A stretch of DNA of 64,000 bases from Sinotaia quadrata. Taxonomy: Eukaryota; Mollusca; Gastropoda; Architaenioglossa; Viviparidae. Below are positions 26,001 through 41,000 of this stretch, piece by piece (the first letter of the stretch is position 1; every line of letters begins with the position of its first letter). The position numbers were made by a program, and so were the translations under genes. The stretch is taken from the NCBI GenBank assembly GCA_028829895.1, contig CM054179.1, positions 68,030,891 to 68,094,890 on the forward strand, given 5' to 3'. The notes beneath the pieces were generated by a model. The model was not told the DNA's origin. It saw only the letters and a list, made by a program, of their open reading frames with translations, and did no database searches.

Positions 26001-29000
26001 AATTGTTTTTCTTAATACTTTCTAAACAAGTATATAATAGGAGCATAATAGGGTTATTTATGTCATAGTCCAGAACTAAAACAATAGGGAGATAACAGTT
26101 TACCACACCAGATTCCATGAGTAGCATCCCCTTACACACTTTAGTATTCCTAGGAGTGATGTAAAATGCAGAGAGGTTTGAAGGAACAGTGTTTATTCAT
26201 CTGATAAATATTTGGGAAAAATCATTATAAGTAGAAAAAATATGTTTCTATCATACATTCAGATGAGTATACAAAAGGAGAAGAATAAATAACAGGTAAG
26301 AATCCCAAATAAAAGAAATCTACATATGCTCGGAGCACATAAAGCAAAAAAGTGCTAGGAATACAATATTTATTCATGAGGGGACTGAGTGGTGCTGCCA
26401 CAGCACCCACAGAAAGATCAGATGCCAAAGCAGACATCTTGCACATTGAATCAAGAAAAACTATATTATGTCCTTCAACTCACAATTGCCACAATCTCCT
26501 CCAAGGCTACATGTCTATATGTCAATAGCACCATTTTCATTTACCCTCAGAATTTGTGAATGAGAATGATTAGATATTTCTCTATTGAAGTACTGAGCCA
26601 TTACGACAAAGACTCACTGCTAGCTGCTGCAATTCTAGAAGAGAAAAATACATTAATATGAAATTTAAACATACTCCTGTCGGTAGATAAATTTGCAATT
26701 TCTTAGTAGGGTCTCACTCTAATTCTAGGACAGATGGGGAGAAAATGTCTAAATTTCATCCTCTAAATGACAGCTTTGAGTAGATAAACTTGTGATTTCT
26801 TAGCTCGCATAGAAGTGGCGTTATCATCTATTGGAATTGGCAAATAACACTGTCCTGACCAGGAAGACTATTTTTTGTCAAGAATGGATCCATAACTATT
26901 GGAACCATAACTATTGGATCCATAACTATTATGAATGACACTAAGAAATCAAAGCACAACTGCTGATCATTACTTTTAAAACACATGAACAAAAGACCTA
27001 TCTTATTTTTACAATCATAAAAAGACATAAGTGTTTAAAATAGTGTGATCAAAACTTAATAAAAGTTTATGAATCTCTTATCAAAACTGTTTATTAATTT
27101 TGCAATGATCTCATTTGAGTGGGATCATACCCTCAGACTAAAATTTCTCCTCCTCAATACTTTCTGCTAATGTTTATGTCTACACTAAGCATATATGCAT
27201 GCACTACAGTGGTTGGCTGACTGCCACACTATAAATATGGCTGCCCCATCTTTTTCTGCTTGCTTGCCAACACTAGATACTGAGATAGCTAGGCATTGTC
27301 TTTTTGATTTCTCTTAATAGATATAATGTATAGTATTCAGAAAGTTTGTTCTTTTACTCTTGCAGCTATACCACAAGTAGATGGGGGTGATCCAACAAAA
27401 AAAAACAACCCCACATACATAATCAGACATGATGCTTTACGACAGACCAAAACATCTGGGATATTAGTTAATCCAAATTAGGAAAATATAACTAACCTTT
27501 TCTCGAAAACTAAAAGATGTCAGACATGAAATGAGCCAAAGCAACCAACTAAACAATATGACAAAATGCACACAAAATGTCTAGATTTAATAAAGTGAAA
27601 AAATAAATCTGGAGAATATTTAAAGGACTGCTACTCATGAGACCTGCAGCTAGTGAACTTTATTACTGTTAATCCACCCTTAGGGTATGTTAGACCTTTT
27701 GTTCTGGTTTGTATGAACCATATTCTCTCCTGGTGTAAAACATCCAGCTGCATGGTTAAAAAACAAAATTATTAAAAATGTGCTTCATAAAATAATTGTA
27801 AATTGCATGCACAGATTATTGAATTTCTATTGTGGAGAGAAATTTGCTAAAAATCTTATTAAATAAAATAAATGTTAGTATAATTTGCATGCATACATTT
27901 ATTTCTGTAATGGGACAGAAAACTGTCAGAAATCTGGTTGAAAAATGTAGCTGTAAACAGCATGCATACTTGTTTTTGTAGTGGGAGATAAATATATCAA
28001 TGAAGTTGATGAACTAAATATGTATTTTGTATTGCAAAAGTGTCAATATTCAAATTTTATCTAAATTAACTGGTATTTTCAAGCAGCCAAACTGGAAGCC
28101 TGATTACTGCTAAATACTTTCTGGTGCAACATGACTCACTGTAGTGTCACAAATAGCATACACAATTCTGAGCAAATGTGATGTTCAACAAATATCTCTT
28201 ATAAAGTCAGTTGAGCTTTATGCTAAAATTAGCCTCTAGGACACTTCAATAATACACTCACTCTATTAAATTAAATATATGAACAAGAACAAAACCAAAC
28301 ATTTTATAAAATGCCTGTTCTGCCAAGCAATCAATGGGATAAAAAAAAAAGAAACAAATAAATAATCCAACCAAGAAAACACATAGGCATACCATAAAAC
28401 AGGTGATCTTCTCTTGAATTTTTTCTTAGCAGATGCTGAAAAGGCAAGCAGCTAGCCTTACTGGGAATAGCTTAGTAAGATTTCTTTTGGTAAGAATCTA
28501 GCCTTACTGAAAATAGCTTAGTAAGATTTCTTTTGGTAAGAATCTAGCCTTTCTGGGAATAGCTTAGTTAAGATTTCACTTGTTAAGAATCTAGCCTTAT
28601 TGGGAATAGCTTAGTAAGATTTCACTTGGCAAGTGTCACAGGAAATGAGGGACAGAAATTATATTTTATTTCATTTTAAAAAACCGCTAACAAAACTAAT
28701 TGAAGTAACCCGAGTTTTGTTATTATTTTCGTATGTAGCATGTAATTCCAGTAACGGTCACCTAAGATCTCTTTAGTAGACAGACGTTCGTGACGCAGTG
28801 TGTGTTATTATATCATATTGAATATATATATTAGTTTATGAAGAATATGTATATTAAATAAATTGGGACAATTGCGCAGTACGAGTCACATGTTGTTGAC
28901 GAGAGAAATGGCCAGTGCGCATTAGAATTGACCACAGAAAAGCGTGCATCACGATTACCACTATATATCCAAGGCAAAAATCATGTCACAGGACATAGCT

Positions 29001-32000
29001 TCTGGAAGTTTTGGAAACCTTCAGTGGAAGCTATATAAGAGGCAAAAATGAAGATTTTACTCTCAATGTTGAAAACGTCGATTCGTCTGAAGCCAGTCTA
29101 ACTTCACGTATGAATTATCTCATGTACAGAGATTTCATAAAGGAAAGCTGCAATAATCTCTTTCCATCCGTTTTCCATCCGTCTGATGCCATATATCGAG
29201 TAACGAGGCAAAATTACTCAGTATAACTTTTGGCAAAGTGGAAAGTTCGCTGTCAAAGAAAAACCCGATGCATGCGACGCTGGTTGTATGCAGTTAACGA
29301 CACGAGGGACCAATTTGTTCTCCCCCCCTGTCTGAGTTCGTTTGGCAGTCTATCCCGCAAATTGAGAGGGCTAGCACCGAGATCAATCTTACAGATATCC
29401 GGATTTCTACACTCAATGTAATGCGACGACACATCCCACTGGACGACTCCACCCGATAATGCTAAACGTCGTTGGGGTGTCCGTTTCCACGACAACCGGT
29501 ACAACGAAAATTATCGAGGCTGACAACAGTCAGCTAAATTTCAGATTTCTCCCCAGTGATAATCTGAAAGTGGTGCCTAGATTCTGCAGAATCTTCACCT
29601 GTAATGCGACGCCTCAATTGCGTCCTATCTTCACTTTGAAGTGCCTCTTATAAGTGACGTGTGAGATTACGTCATCTCCTTGGAACTCTGACATTAATAG
29701 TGAGTAATAATTAGCACGGCTAACGCGCACATACTTAACTCTAGGACTCGAAGAAAATGAACACTATTATATCGTTTGCAAAATAAGAACTTTAATGTTA
29801 AAAGTAATGCTTATTTTACATGTGAACTATTGTTAAAGCGGCCCCATTTGCCGCATAAGAATTGTGTAATTATTTTATATTTTATATTTTGAATTTCATC
29901 ATTTTCATCTCCCCTTATTTCCCACAGAGTGTATGACATTGGAAAGTTGAATGAATGATTAATCACTGTGCGAAAGAGTAGTGCCCCTTTTTAAATCGGG
30001 AATAAATAACCTGATTTAAACATCTTTCAACTCTCTTGTTATTCATAGTTTTTGAGAGGGACGAAAGAATTTGTACTATTGTTTTGCACCGTTCGTCTGT
30101 TCGTCCATTTATTCACATTTATGATACACACTCACAACACACACCGCCAATAAAACGTTCCTTGGCATGACATTAATAAATTGGGCCCCACCCAAACATC
30201 AATGGTGTATGTCATGTGTGTCTATGTAACAACTTGACGCGACGTAGTACTGGCACACGTCACGGGCTTTTCTTGGAGGTGCACCGGAGCAGGCCAAAAA
30301 TAGACTTCACCCCTTGCATCTCTAACTTCAGCTCGGGTCGGCTTGTAACGAGCCTACCCGTTTTGTGACAGCAAGAATCCAGCCTTTCTGGGATTAGCTT
30401 AGTAAGATTTCTTTTGGTAAGAATCTAGCCTTACTGGGAATAGTTTATTAAGATTTAAATAAGTTTCTCACCTAATTAAATCCCAATGAATTATTCCCAG
30501 TTAAACTAACTTCTTACCTCGTATAGTTTTCTAACTTGCAGATTCTCACTAGGGATAAACAAGTCATAATAGAAATAGCCAATGTAAAATATCTGGCTAA
30601 AAGGATCTAGTATTAATGGTAACTGACAGTTGGAAAAGGTTCATTAAAAAAAATAATTTTAACAAGAACAGTTGGATAAAATTATGTAAAATCTAGTTGT
30701 AACTGCATAAGTCTTAGAAAAATTAAGCTAAATACAATGAAAATAACTTTAGTGCGAAATGACTCTGTAATAAACTAGTCTTAGTGGGAATGTCATAATA
30801 AGAAATAGCTAGGTAAGAAACAGGTCTTAATGGGAATGTCATAATAAGAAATAGCTAGGTAATAAACTAGTCTTAATGGGAATGTCATAATAAGAAATAG
30901 CTAGGTAAGAAACTAGTCTTAATGGGAATGTCATAATAAGAAATAGGAAATGGAAATGCCAACAGGGTAAATTAAATGTTTTACCAGTACACTTAACCCA
31001 CATAATATTTCAAACCCTACTTCTCTTGTAGAGTATGTATTAATTACATGAGTGAATGAACATGCACACTGTATAAATATTTTAAACCCTACTCCTCTTA
31101 CACAGAATGTAAAATTGTATTAGTGAAAGAATATGTATATTTTGTTAATGCTGACTGAATGACTGTTGTAATTACACAATGCTTAGCTAGCCCTGTGTCT
31201 GGTGATAGTAAGCATAGGAGGAAAAGGACTGGTCATGACTGTAACTCAGACATCTACCACTGTGCATACATTTACAGAATCTACAGATGTGAACATTAGC
31301 TGGGTCCAGTTTTAGATGTGAACACCAGTTGGGTCCAGTTGTACATGTAAACACTAGCTGGGTCCAGTTTTAAATGTGAACACTTAGATGGGTCTGGTTG
31401 TAGATGTAAACACTTGCTGGGTTGTCAAATTATTGCATTTTTCATGCTACAATGAAGAAGGAATATGAGGGAGGAGACACATTCACAATAAGAGAGAACT
31501 GATATACTGTCTGCAAATGGTTTTGGCACTATTTAGTTATTGGGTGAAAATGATAACATATGGAGACTCTGGCCAAATGCTAAACTTGCACAAAGAACAC
31601 ACACAAATGATCAGTGAATTCAGCTTTCAATACTAACCTCTGGTTTCAATGCTGCCCATGTACCAGAGAAAATAAGTGACTCTAAGAAAATGGTGTTCTC
31701 TCTCTGCCTATCGCTAAACTCCAGAGTGATCTTTCATCAGTGAGGGAGGTAAACACTTATCCAGGAGTTTATAAGGGAGATAACTTCAGTTACCATTGCA
31801 GACTTCTTACTCGCACAAGCTTAAAACTGTGATACATGAACTCTCTTCTCCTCCCCCCCCCCAAAAAAAAAAAAATAAATAAATAAAACTACTGAAAAAT
31901 GACTGGAGCATCTTGGTTGTTAAGCCACTGCTTCATGACACATTCACCTTTATCAATAAACAGCACAGAGAGAACTAGGTTTTACATGCCTCTATAAGTT

Positions 32001-35000
32001 GGAAAAAAGCCTTTATTGACCAGAAGTACTTATTGTTTGATCTACAAAATTCTGATCAATATTTTTCCTGAGAAAGGGGATTCCCAACTTGTCTCTGGGA
32101 ATGATATCCTGACCATCCAAAGTCCACAATGTTGACAACCTTCCCCCACTAGCCAGCCTTCCTGCATATCCAGGTTTTTGATATTTGTAAAGCAAAAGAA
32201 ATTTATCCAAAGTAATATGGTAAATAAACTCTAGAAGAAATGCATGGAGTCACTACAAAAAATAATAGAATGTTCTGAGTTCAGGCATGCAAAATATTTT
32301 TTTGGTCCAAACTACAAATATAAATAGTTTTTTGTTCAGTGATCTCATTAACCCAGAAAAAAAAAGCTTCATAATAAAAACATGATGTTGCTTCACTTGA
32401 GTCAAAAAACTAATGATATGATGCTGTTTATAATCTTATCCTGTTACCTGAAATTCAAAATTAACTTTATAATGCATTATAATTTTGGATTCATGTTTCC
32501 CTTTAAAGGCTAATTCAATTTACATCTAATTTTAGTCCTTATATTTACATCATTTGCTTTTCTGGCACTGAAGAATTATCTTGTTCCAGAAAATTAAGTA
32601 TGATTATACTTATTTATTTTGTAAATTTGATGTCTTTGCATCAGTTTCATTAAAGCATGTTTTTTCAGAGCATTGTGCATTATTCCAAATGTATCTCTTA
32701 TTGAAGATATGTTTTAGTTTTCATAAATATTTCTGCTATTAGCATAGTTAATAATATGTTAGCAAAATAATCTGCCTTGGTTGTCAAATCAGCGGAATTA
32801 AAGAAAAAGGAATTATTGTATTTGTGCCACAAGTTCTGCACAATATACACACCACACATTCCAAGAAAACTATCTTATCCAAACACACACCCTTAATAAT
32901 TACTGCACAAACTTAATTTATTAAATGTCACCCAATAGCAAAGAAGTCTTGCAAAAAAAACCTCATCCAGCTACCTCTTATCAAGAGAGCTTGTAGATAA
33001 ACCCTGTAACAAACATACCTAATCAGGAATAAATTATGACAGAAAAAAAAGCACATTCCTAAATTATACGATAGAAAAAGTACATTTCTAAATTCTGTCT
33101 TCTGGTGGTAATCTAACAAAAATATTACGCTATCATAAAATGTGCAGGCTAGCAAAATGCCAATGTTCATGCAGTCATAATCTAACACTCACTTTGCCCC
33201 GGAGGCTGGCACCACACCTTGCATGTTCAGCCCATCTTCTGTCAAAGTGCCAGTCTGTCAAGGAAGAAATGAACATATGAGTGCATACTTCTGACCAGAA
33301 CAAAGACTGACAACTCTCAGACATTTGTAGCTATATTTTTTTTCAAAAAGCTCCAATAAACCACAACAGTTCTGGAAATAAAAAAGTAACCTCTTCATTG
33401 GAGACTGTAAAGCAGTATATCATTCAACACAATCATTGACTTTCATATAACTGTCACTGCGGTAAGTTACAAGAATGAAGTACATCCTTCTGGTTTTTAC
33501 AACACAGGAACAAAGCTTTGATAGAAGAGAGTTCAGAAATGAATATGTAAAGTGGAGAAAGAAGAGAAAGAACTCAAATGTCATTAATCAGGTTATTATG
33601 GACATACTTGTATGTAAGGTTTGCTGTCTAATTTGTAGAAATATTAATTTTGCACTGATTTTATGGAAAAGATTGCTAAAATATTTCATTACAAGCGTAT
33701 CTTATAATGTTCCCTATTTTACAAGATTACTAAAATGTTTTATGTGCTTTGAAATTTAATTTACTTAGAAGTCAAAATAAAGGGCATTCTGAAAAAATAA
33801 TTATCATTTTGTACTGACTTAATTGTTAGTATTACTCTCATGCATATGCCATTTTCCCTCCTGGAAATGAAAACAATACTTCTAGTGAATATTATGAAAG
33901 AAAATATTCTGAGCAAAAAGAACAAGAACTCTAATCTTGCCTTGTCAAAACACACAGTGTTGATGGTACCGCAGATGTTGATACTGCGAGGAACAATGCA
34001 GTAAACGCCAACTAACTTCAGCCGTTGCTGGGCAAAGACTATTCCCATAGCCAAGGCTGCAGGAAGAGCAGGTGGCACTGTGATAGTGACCAAGTCTAGT
34101 GACCGAATTATAATGTCACCCACAGGATCTTTAAAATTAATCTGCCCAGGGGAAAAAGGAGGCATTATTTAATGAGAATTATAAAGCATTTATTTCGTAA
34201 TCAGTAAAATGTGTTCAACTACTATGAAATCAATTAATATTCAAGAATTTGTTTTTACCCACCTAAGCAAACTGCTCATTAAAACTGAATGCATTCCTAC
34301 ATGTACACATACACACACACATGCTCAGTTTTGGCATCAGATTTGTCAGACGTCAAGCAACTAAAAAGTGACCAATCCAAAAAACTCAAAGCCCTCATAA
34401 CATAATGTACTTTTCAGCAACGAAATTCTAGAATGAAGGCCTTGGAATATCTTGTAGTCCTCTCCTACTGACTGTATCTAAAGTGATATTGCAGCAACAG
34501 ATACATGTACCTGTGTTTAGCCATAAATAGGTGTCACCACTGTCACATCAGACTTCAATAATATTGATTTCTTAATTGTAATAACTTTTTTATTTAACAA
34601 TAGAGTTATGTTACCATTAAAATGATGGTGTAGATGAAGCCAATACATGCTACGCCAGCAAGCACCCCAACAAAGTAGTAGGTATGTCGCTGGAACTTAA
34701 AGTCAACAGGCTTGGGAAACAGAATCGACCGCACAAGCTCTCCCTTCGCAGTGGAAAATCCTTCAGAAAGATAGTGTTTCAATTTGCTTAATTTTTAAAT
34801 AGGAACTATTTTAACTTACCACCACTGTTAGAATTCTCAATAAAAGTGTTATTAATTGAAACTTTGTTTTCAAACTGATCAAATAATACCAGTGAAATGA
34901 TAAATTATCTGCCTCAGCCTACGTGCATTTTATAGTCAAGACTTGATTTTACACTAAGATAGGTTTCTGGCAATTTCATACAAACCAACTTTTGAGAAAG

Positions 35001-38000
35001 ATGGGAAATTCATCTTATTATCTGAAAACAATCAAAATATTCAACTAGTGAAACATTTAAATTTTAAAAGATCAAGAGCTAGTAAAGGTGAAGCAAATGG
35101 ACATGAAAGATGGTATTTGTCTATAAGGAAGGACTGGTTAGTTGAAAAGATTTATGTAATATACAAACTGCAAAAGCAGATTAACTCTTTACTCGGCAGA
35201 CGTTTTTCCTTTTTTTAGCTCTAAACGGGCAAGATTTTTCAGGATGTCAGTGAGATTTAGGGGTACGTCGGTAAAAACATCATATCTTAGGTATTAGTGC
35301 ATATATTTCAATGAAATAAAATGCAAAATGAAAGGAAATGAAAGCAGCTTTATTAATATTCTTAATTGAAGTATACTTTCGGTTGTTAAATTTGAATCCA
35401 TGCGTGAAAATATATATTTACACAAAAAAATATTGTCCATTTATTGTCCGCTACAAACACTATGTACACACACTTTTTGTTGATGCCAGGAACACTAATC
35501 TGTCGTCAGACGATCTATACATCTCTTTTTTCGGCAGGTTGTGAATTCCTATCAAAATCATAAGTCCAAAATAAGCCTTAATTTCAGTGGCATTAGTTTC
35601 TTTCCAACCTGGATCGCCATTTTGTTTTTTCGCAATTTTCGGACGTGCGTACTTGTTCGTTTATTCCGCTATCTTGTCAAATGTTTCTTCTTTGAAAAAC
35701 TGATAGAAGAAAGCCAACTGAGTACTAACATTAGTTACAGTCACATTCGGCCCCATTTCTGTTATAAATTCCGATATTTCCAGTGCTAAAGTACTATTAT
35801 TCCAACCACGTGCGTCTCCAGATACCCATTCCCCCTATTCCTCTTCGATATCCTCAGAATCTGACGCATTCTCGTCCAAAATTTGAAAGATACTACATGT
35901 GCACGCTACTAACACTAATGTCACTTCTAATCCTATCATCTAATTCAAAAATAAACTTCTCTTACCTCATTATCTGATAAATTGAATCCATTAAACTTCT
36001 CATTAACGATCGACGACACTAAGAAATCCATTTGAAACACCGAACGCGAAAAACAAAGAAAACTTTATGAAAAAATGAATGCTGCCACATGAAAATGTTT
36101 CAAAATAGCGTGGAAATCGTTGTACAAACGTCATGCTTCCTGTAGAGACCGGATATGATGTAAATATGTAAAGGAAAAAGAACTCTAAGTGAAATCGTTG
36201 CTATGGGCGCTCTTGGGCAATCTGCCTTACACGATGTACGGGCGAAGTTGGGCGATCCGCCCGGCAAAGAGTTAATCATGTCACTAATTATTTGCATGTA
36301 TATCAAGGCAGAAGACATCTGACATCATTATGTGTTTACAAATGATGGTCTACAGATATTTAAAGTCACTAATTATATAAATTACAAATCAAGGTCTACA
36401 GACATTTTATATCTATAATTATGTTGATGCATTTCATGGCCTAAAGATGCTTGAGGTTATTAATTGTAGAAATTAAAAATTAAGGTCTACAGACATCTGA
36501 CATAATAATTATATTCTTGCATTTCATGATCTTAAGAAATTTGAGCTACTAATTGCATACTTTCATTTCAAGGTCTAAAGATGTTGGATGCCCCCAATTA
36601 TAATCTTGCATTAAATGGTCTAAAGACACTTGAAGTTACTAAGTGCATATTTGCACTTAGTAACTTCAAGTGTCTTTAGACCATATAATACATATTTGCA
36701 CTTCTAAGTCTAAAGCAGTTTGATGTCATTATGCGCTTATATTCAAGGTATACAAGATATCTGGGGTCAATAATTACAAATGTAAATATTGGTCAAAGCT
36801 GTTTGATGTCGTTATGCGCTTGCAATTCAAGGTATACAAGATATCTGGGGTAAATAATTACAAATGTAAATATTGGTCAAAGCTGTTTGGATGTTTGAGA
36901 TCACTAGGAAACTGCAAATGATGGTCTAAAGATGTTATGCTTTTATAAATATTTGGTCTAAAGATGTTACGCTTTTATAAATCATGGTCTAAGGATGCTT
37001 GATGTCATTAATTAAGTGCTTGCAAATCAAAGTGTATAGATGCCTGATGTCATTAATTAAGTGCTTGCAAATCAAAGTGTATAGATGCCTGATGTCATTA
37101 ATTAAGTGCTTGCAAATCAAAGTGTATAGATGCTTGATATCATTAATTATGTCAGTAAATCATGGCCTAAAGATGTTTAATGTGACATATCTTTGGACAT
37201 AATTTTACACGTCTTTAGTCTGAGTTTAATTTGGAGCAATACTGTTTTGCGGGCATCCAGTGTAATATCTCTATCAATGATTAAACATTTTGCTTGGGTA
37301 ACTGATTAACTACCTGTTCTGAGTACAACAGCTTTCACTTTCTGGCTGCCATAGAACCGGGTCTGAATGACCTGTGTTCCAGAGAAGAGCACATGGCGGG
37401 AATGCTTTTGTATGGAGAAAGATGATGTGTCCTCACCTCCTGCACTGACCAGTGGATTGGGAATGGAGATCTTGGTAATGGGCACACTCTCACCTAAAAT
37501 AATATTGAAGAATGTACACATCTTAACTAGAACACACACCAGCCTTATATATATATTCAAGCTGCTAGTGTATCATGTGTAAGTATTCATTTTTAATGGC
37601 AGTTCCCACATATGCAAGCACGCATGCAACCACACACACACTGATGTAGTTCGACAGGACAGTACTTCTATAAATGGCTGACAGATGACAAAAATTATGA
37701 ATTCATAGGGAGCATGATTCTGAAGCTATATACCTATATACAAACACTTGCTCCATGGTCAAGGTCAAGACCGGTTCATGAGGGCTACTTATGGATATGC
37801 ACAAATGAGACTAAACCTCCAAGGTCTAAGCACCACAACTTATGCGGCTAATCTAGTGTGTAATCAAGCTATATATCAAAATGACTGGCAATTAAAAAAC
37901 TGAGCTGTTCCATTTGACCTTATGCAGAACTGAGACAAGCCTGAATGACCTAAGCACCATGACGCAGGTTGCTAAGCTTAGAGTATAATCCAGTTATAGT

Positions 38001-41000
38001 CAAGTTATAAAGTGACTAACAATTAATAAAGTGAGTTTCCCTAGTTGACCCTTGTCTGAGGCAACATATGTAACATCATTAACCTTCCCATCTATCCATG
38101 ACTAGTGTCATTCTAATTGCAACAAACGGTTGCCTGGTCCCTCTCCAATCTGTTGTAGCTAAATGATATCTACAATGGGATGGGACAAGTGTCTTCACTG
38201 TCTGTATAAAGCTGCTATCCTGGATTCCACTATAACTGTTTTTTGCTATTTTCAAGGATGCAATATAATGGGGGCAACACCACTAACTGCCATTTTGATC
38301 ACTGCTATCCTAATACCATCTATATTGTCCTATTTGATAATATAACTCTAGTGCCATTTTGTCACTAGAGTTGTTAAAACCAAATCGGCAAAACATAATA
38401 AGTCTAACTTCAAGAAATGCAGAAAAAAGATTTAATTTCTCTTCATATGAACTTTTTATACAGTTAAGCAGATACTGTTTCTCTAAGTATGTTAGTTTAC
38501 ATTCAGACATTATACTTCACAAATATGAGTTTAATTTACAATCTGCATAAGGCCAACTGATTGAGGCTTGTCAATTTTATTCTATCACGTTTCCTGTGTG
38601 TAAGCATATGAGTACATACATATGGATCTGTGAAAGAGTAAGAACAACATATTCTCAGTGTATGTGTGTGTAGGAATGTGTGTATGATAAGGAGTATGAA
38701 CACAGCTTGCTAACCTGTTAGCATACTCTCATTCACAATACAGTTGCCACTGAGGAGAACTGCATCACACTGCATTAGGCAGCCTCGTCTGGGTATTTCA
38801 ATGACATCACCGGGTACCAAATCTTCAGAGGGTATATCATGATAATCTGTAAATAAAAAATTTGCATACAATTTACATAACCCATTGTTAAATCACCTTA
38901 ACACTAAAGCAGACAATTAATTCTCATGAGTTAGAATATATTTATCACCAATACTGTGATTTATTTCAGTACTTAAGTATTCTTAATGTGTGTTGCTTTT
39001 CCATCAAACAACTAGATGTCTATAAAAATGGCATAGCACACAATTCTGTGCATTCAAGCTTATTACCTGAGATAGAGCATTCACAGACCTCTCTGTGACC
39101 ATAAAATACCTGACTTTCCACAAAAATATTTAACTCCACAGTTTTTATCTCTGCCACAGCTTGCTTCTGATCATCAATTGGGGAGGAAGTGACAGTTATG
39201 CTTGTGCTTGTTATGCCATTTATCAAAGACTCAGTGAAGAATGGGAGTGATAGGACATTTGATTTCACTCCACACAGGAGAATACAATAAGAACTGTACT
39301 GTGTTCATGACTTGGTTTACTAACTTTATACAGAGCTGTAACAATTATTTATCTTCCAATGTTCAAACCCTCTTATTGATGTTCACTTGTTTTCCTATTG
39401 TTTTGGATGATCAGTAGTTGGTAAAATTACCAATTGGTAAAATTTAGATTATAATTGTGTTAGGAGTCTGCAACATCCTGGTTAATTATATATATATATA
39501 TATATTATTGTGTATATAAGTGACTGAGCACAATTTATTACTTGGAATTAATTGTAAAAGTTATGGAAGAATTAGAAACCTCACACATACAGAGATTTCT
39601 CTAAGACAATATTTTTTTTCAATAATTCAATAAATCAAACATTTCCTTTCTATTTCCACAAGACAGTCATTTCATTTCTAATTCTATAAGACTATCATTT
39701 CTAATCTAATTCTATAAGTCTATCATTTCATTTCTAATTCTATTTAACTATATTTTCATTTTAAATTACATAAAATTACTATTTCATTATTAAACATATA
39801 AGAATATCATTTATTTCTAATTATATAAGACTATCATGTATTTCTAACTATACAAGATTATCATTTCATATGTAATTATATAAGACAATAATTTCCACTT
39901 TTATGAACATCTTAATGCAAAAATATTTTTTTTAAATATTCAAATTCAAAATATATGAATAATAGTTTTTAAAACTTTATTATCAACAAAAAAATGTAAC
40001 CATTATGAAACAGAAAATATTACAATGCGATCACATAAAACGAAATATGATAGCCTAGTTATGGATGTGGTAAATCTACAAAAGAATACTATTTATGAAA
40101 CTACATGACAAAACATACAAAATTATAGGAGGGTTAGCAAACTTTACCTGGTTCACCACGGCGACACACACTGACAATAGTTGAAGAGGCAATGGTGTTG
40201 CGAAGAGCACGCTGAAACTGAAAATAAAAAATAATTTAAAAGAGATTTAATTTATAATCAGCAATGTATACTTCAATGTACTAGTTAGCTTTTCATAAGG
40301 TTCTTTTCCGTCAGTCAATATTTTTACTAAACGCAAGGCTCTTTGGTCATTATTCAGATTTTTGACTATACACAAGGCTCTTTGATCATTATTCAGATTT
40401 TTGACTACACATAATCAATATTTGTACAGAGCACAGACCATTATTCAGATTTTTCACTACACATAAGTCAATATTTGTACAGAGCACAGGCACTTTGGCC
40501 ATGATTCAGATTTTTCACTACAGCACTGATTATTTAGTTAGGCATATAATTTATTGTTCATATGCCAATGTTATAACTATTTTATCCTCAAGGTCATTTA
40601 GCTGAAATATTGACTCTCATAAGAGAATCTATATCATGCACCACATAATGTTTCGAATTTTCATTATACATTGGTATACTTTCCTGGTTACCATTCACAA
40701 GTTAGTGTAACGATTTCATATTTTCACTAATTACTTTTAAACAGTTTATATTGTCTTTGCTATATTAACCTTTAAAAGAAGTTATATGATGATTTACATT
40801 CATCATTTTGGTAAGAATAGAAATTCTACTAAAGAACAAAATACAAGTAAGAATAATTCTAGTTTTCACTCACCTTTCGGGTTTGAAAGATGGTGACAAT
40901 AATGGATAATGTTGAGATGAGAACAATGCATGTTGCATATATATGATAGCCATCAATATACCACACAGTCATGCTGAATAGTTGAAAAATGTAGAACGGA

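Noticed and set aside
29253..29504. 83-codon minus ORF inside the LTR
   Set aside because: LTRs are normally non-coding; no gag, protease, RT or integrase motif seen.
32013..32210. 66-codon minus ORF in intron 15
   Set aside because: No recognisable family and no phase-compatible splice signals linking it to exons 15 or 16.
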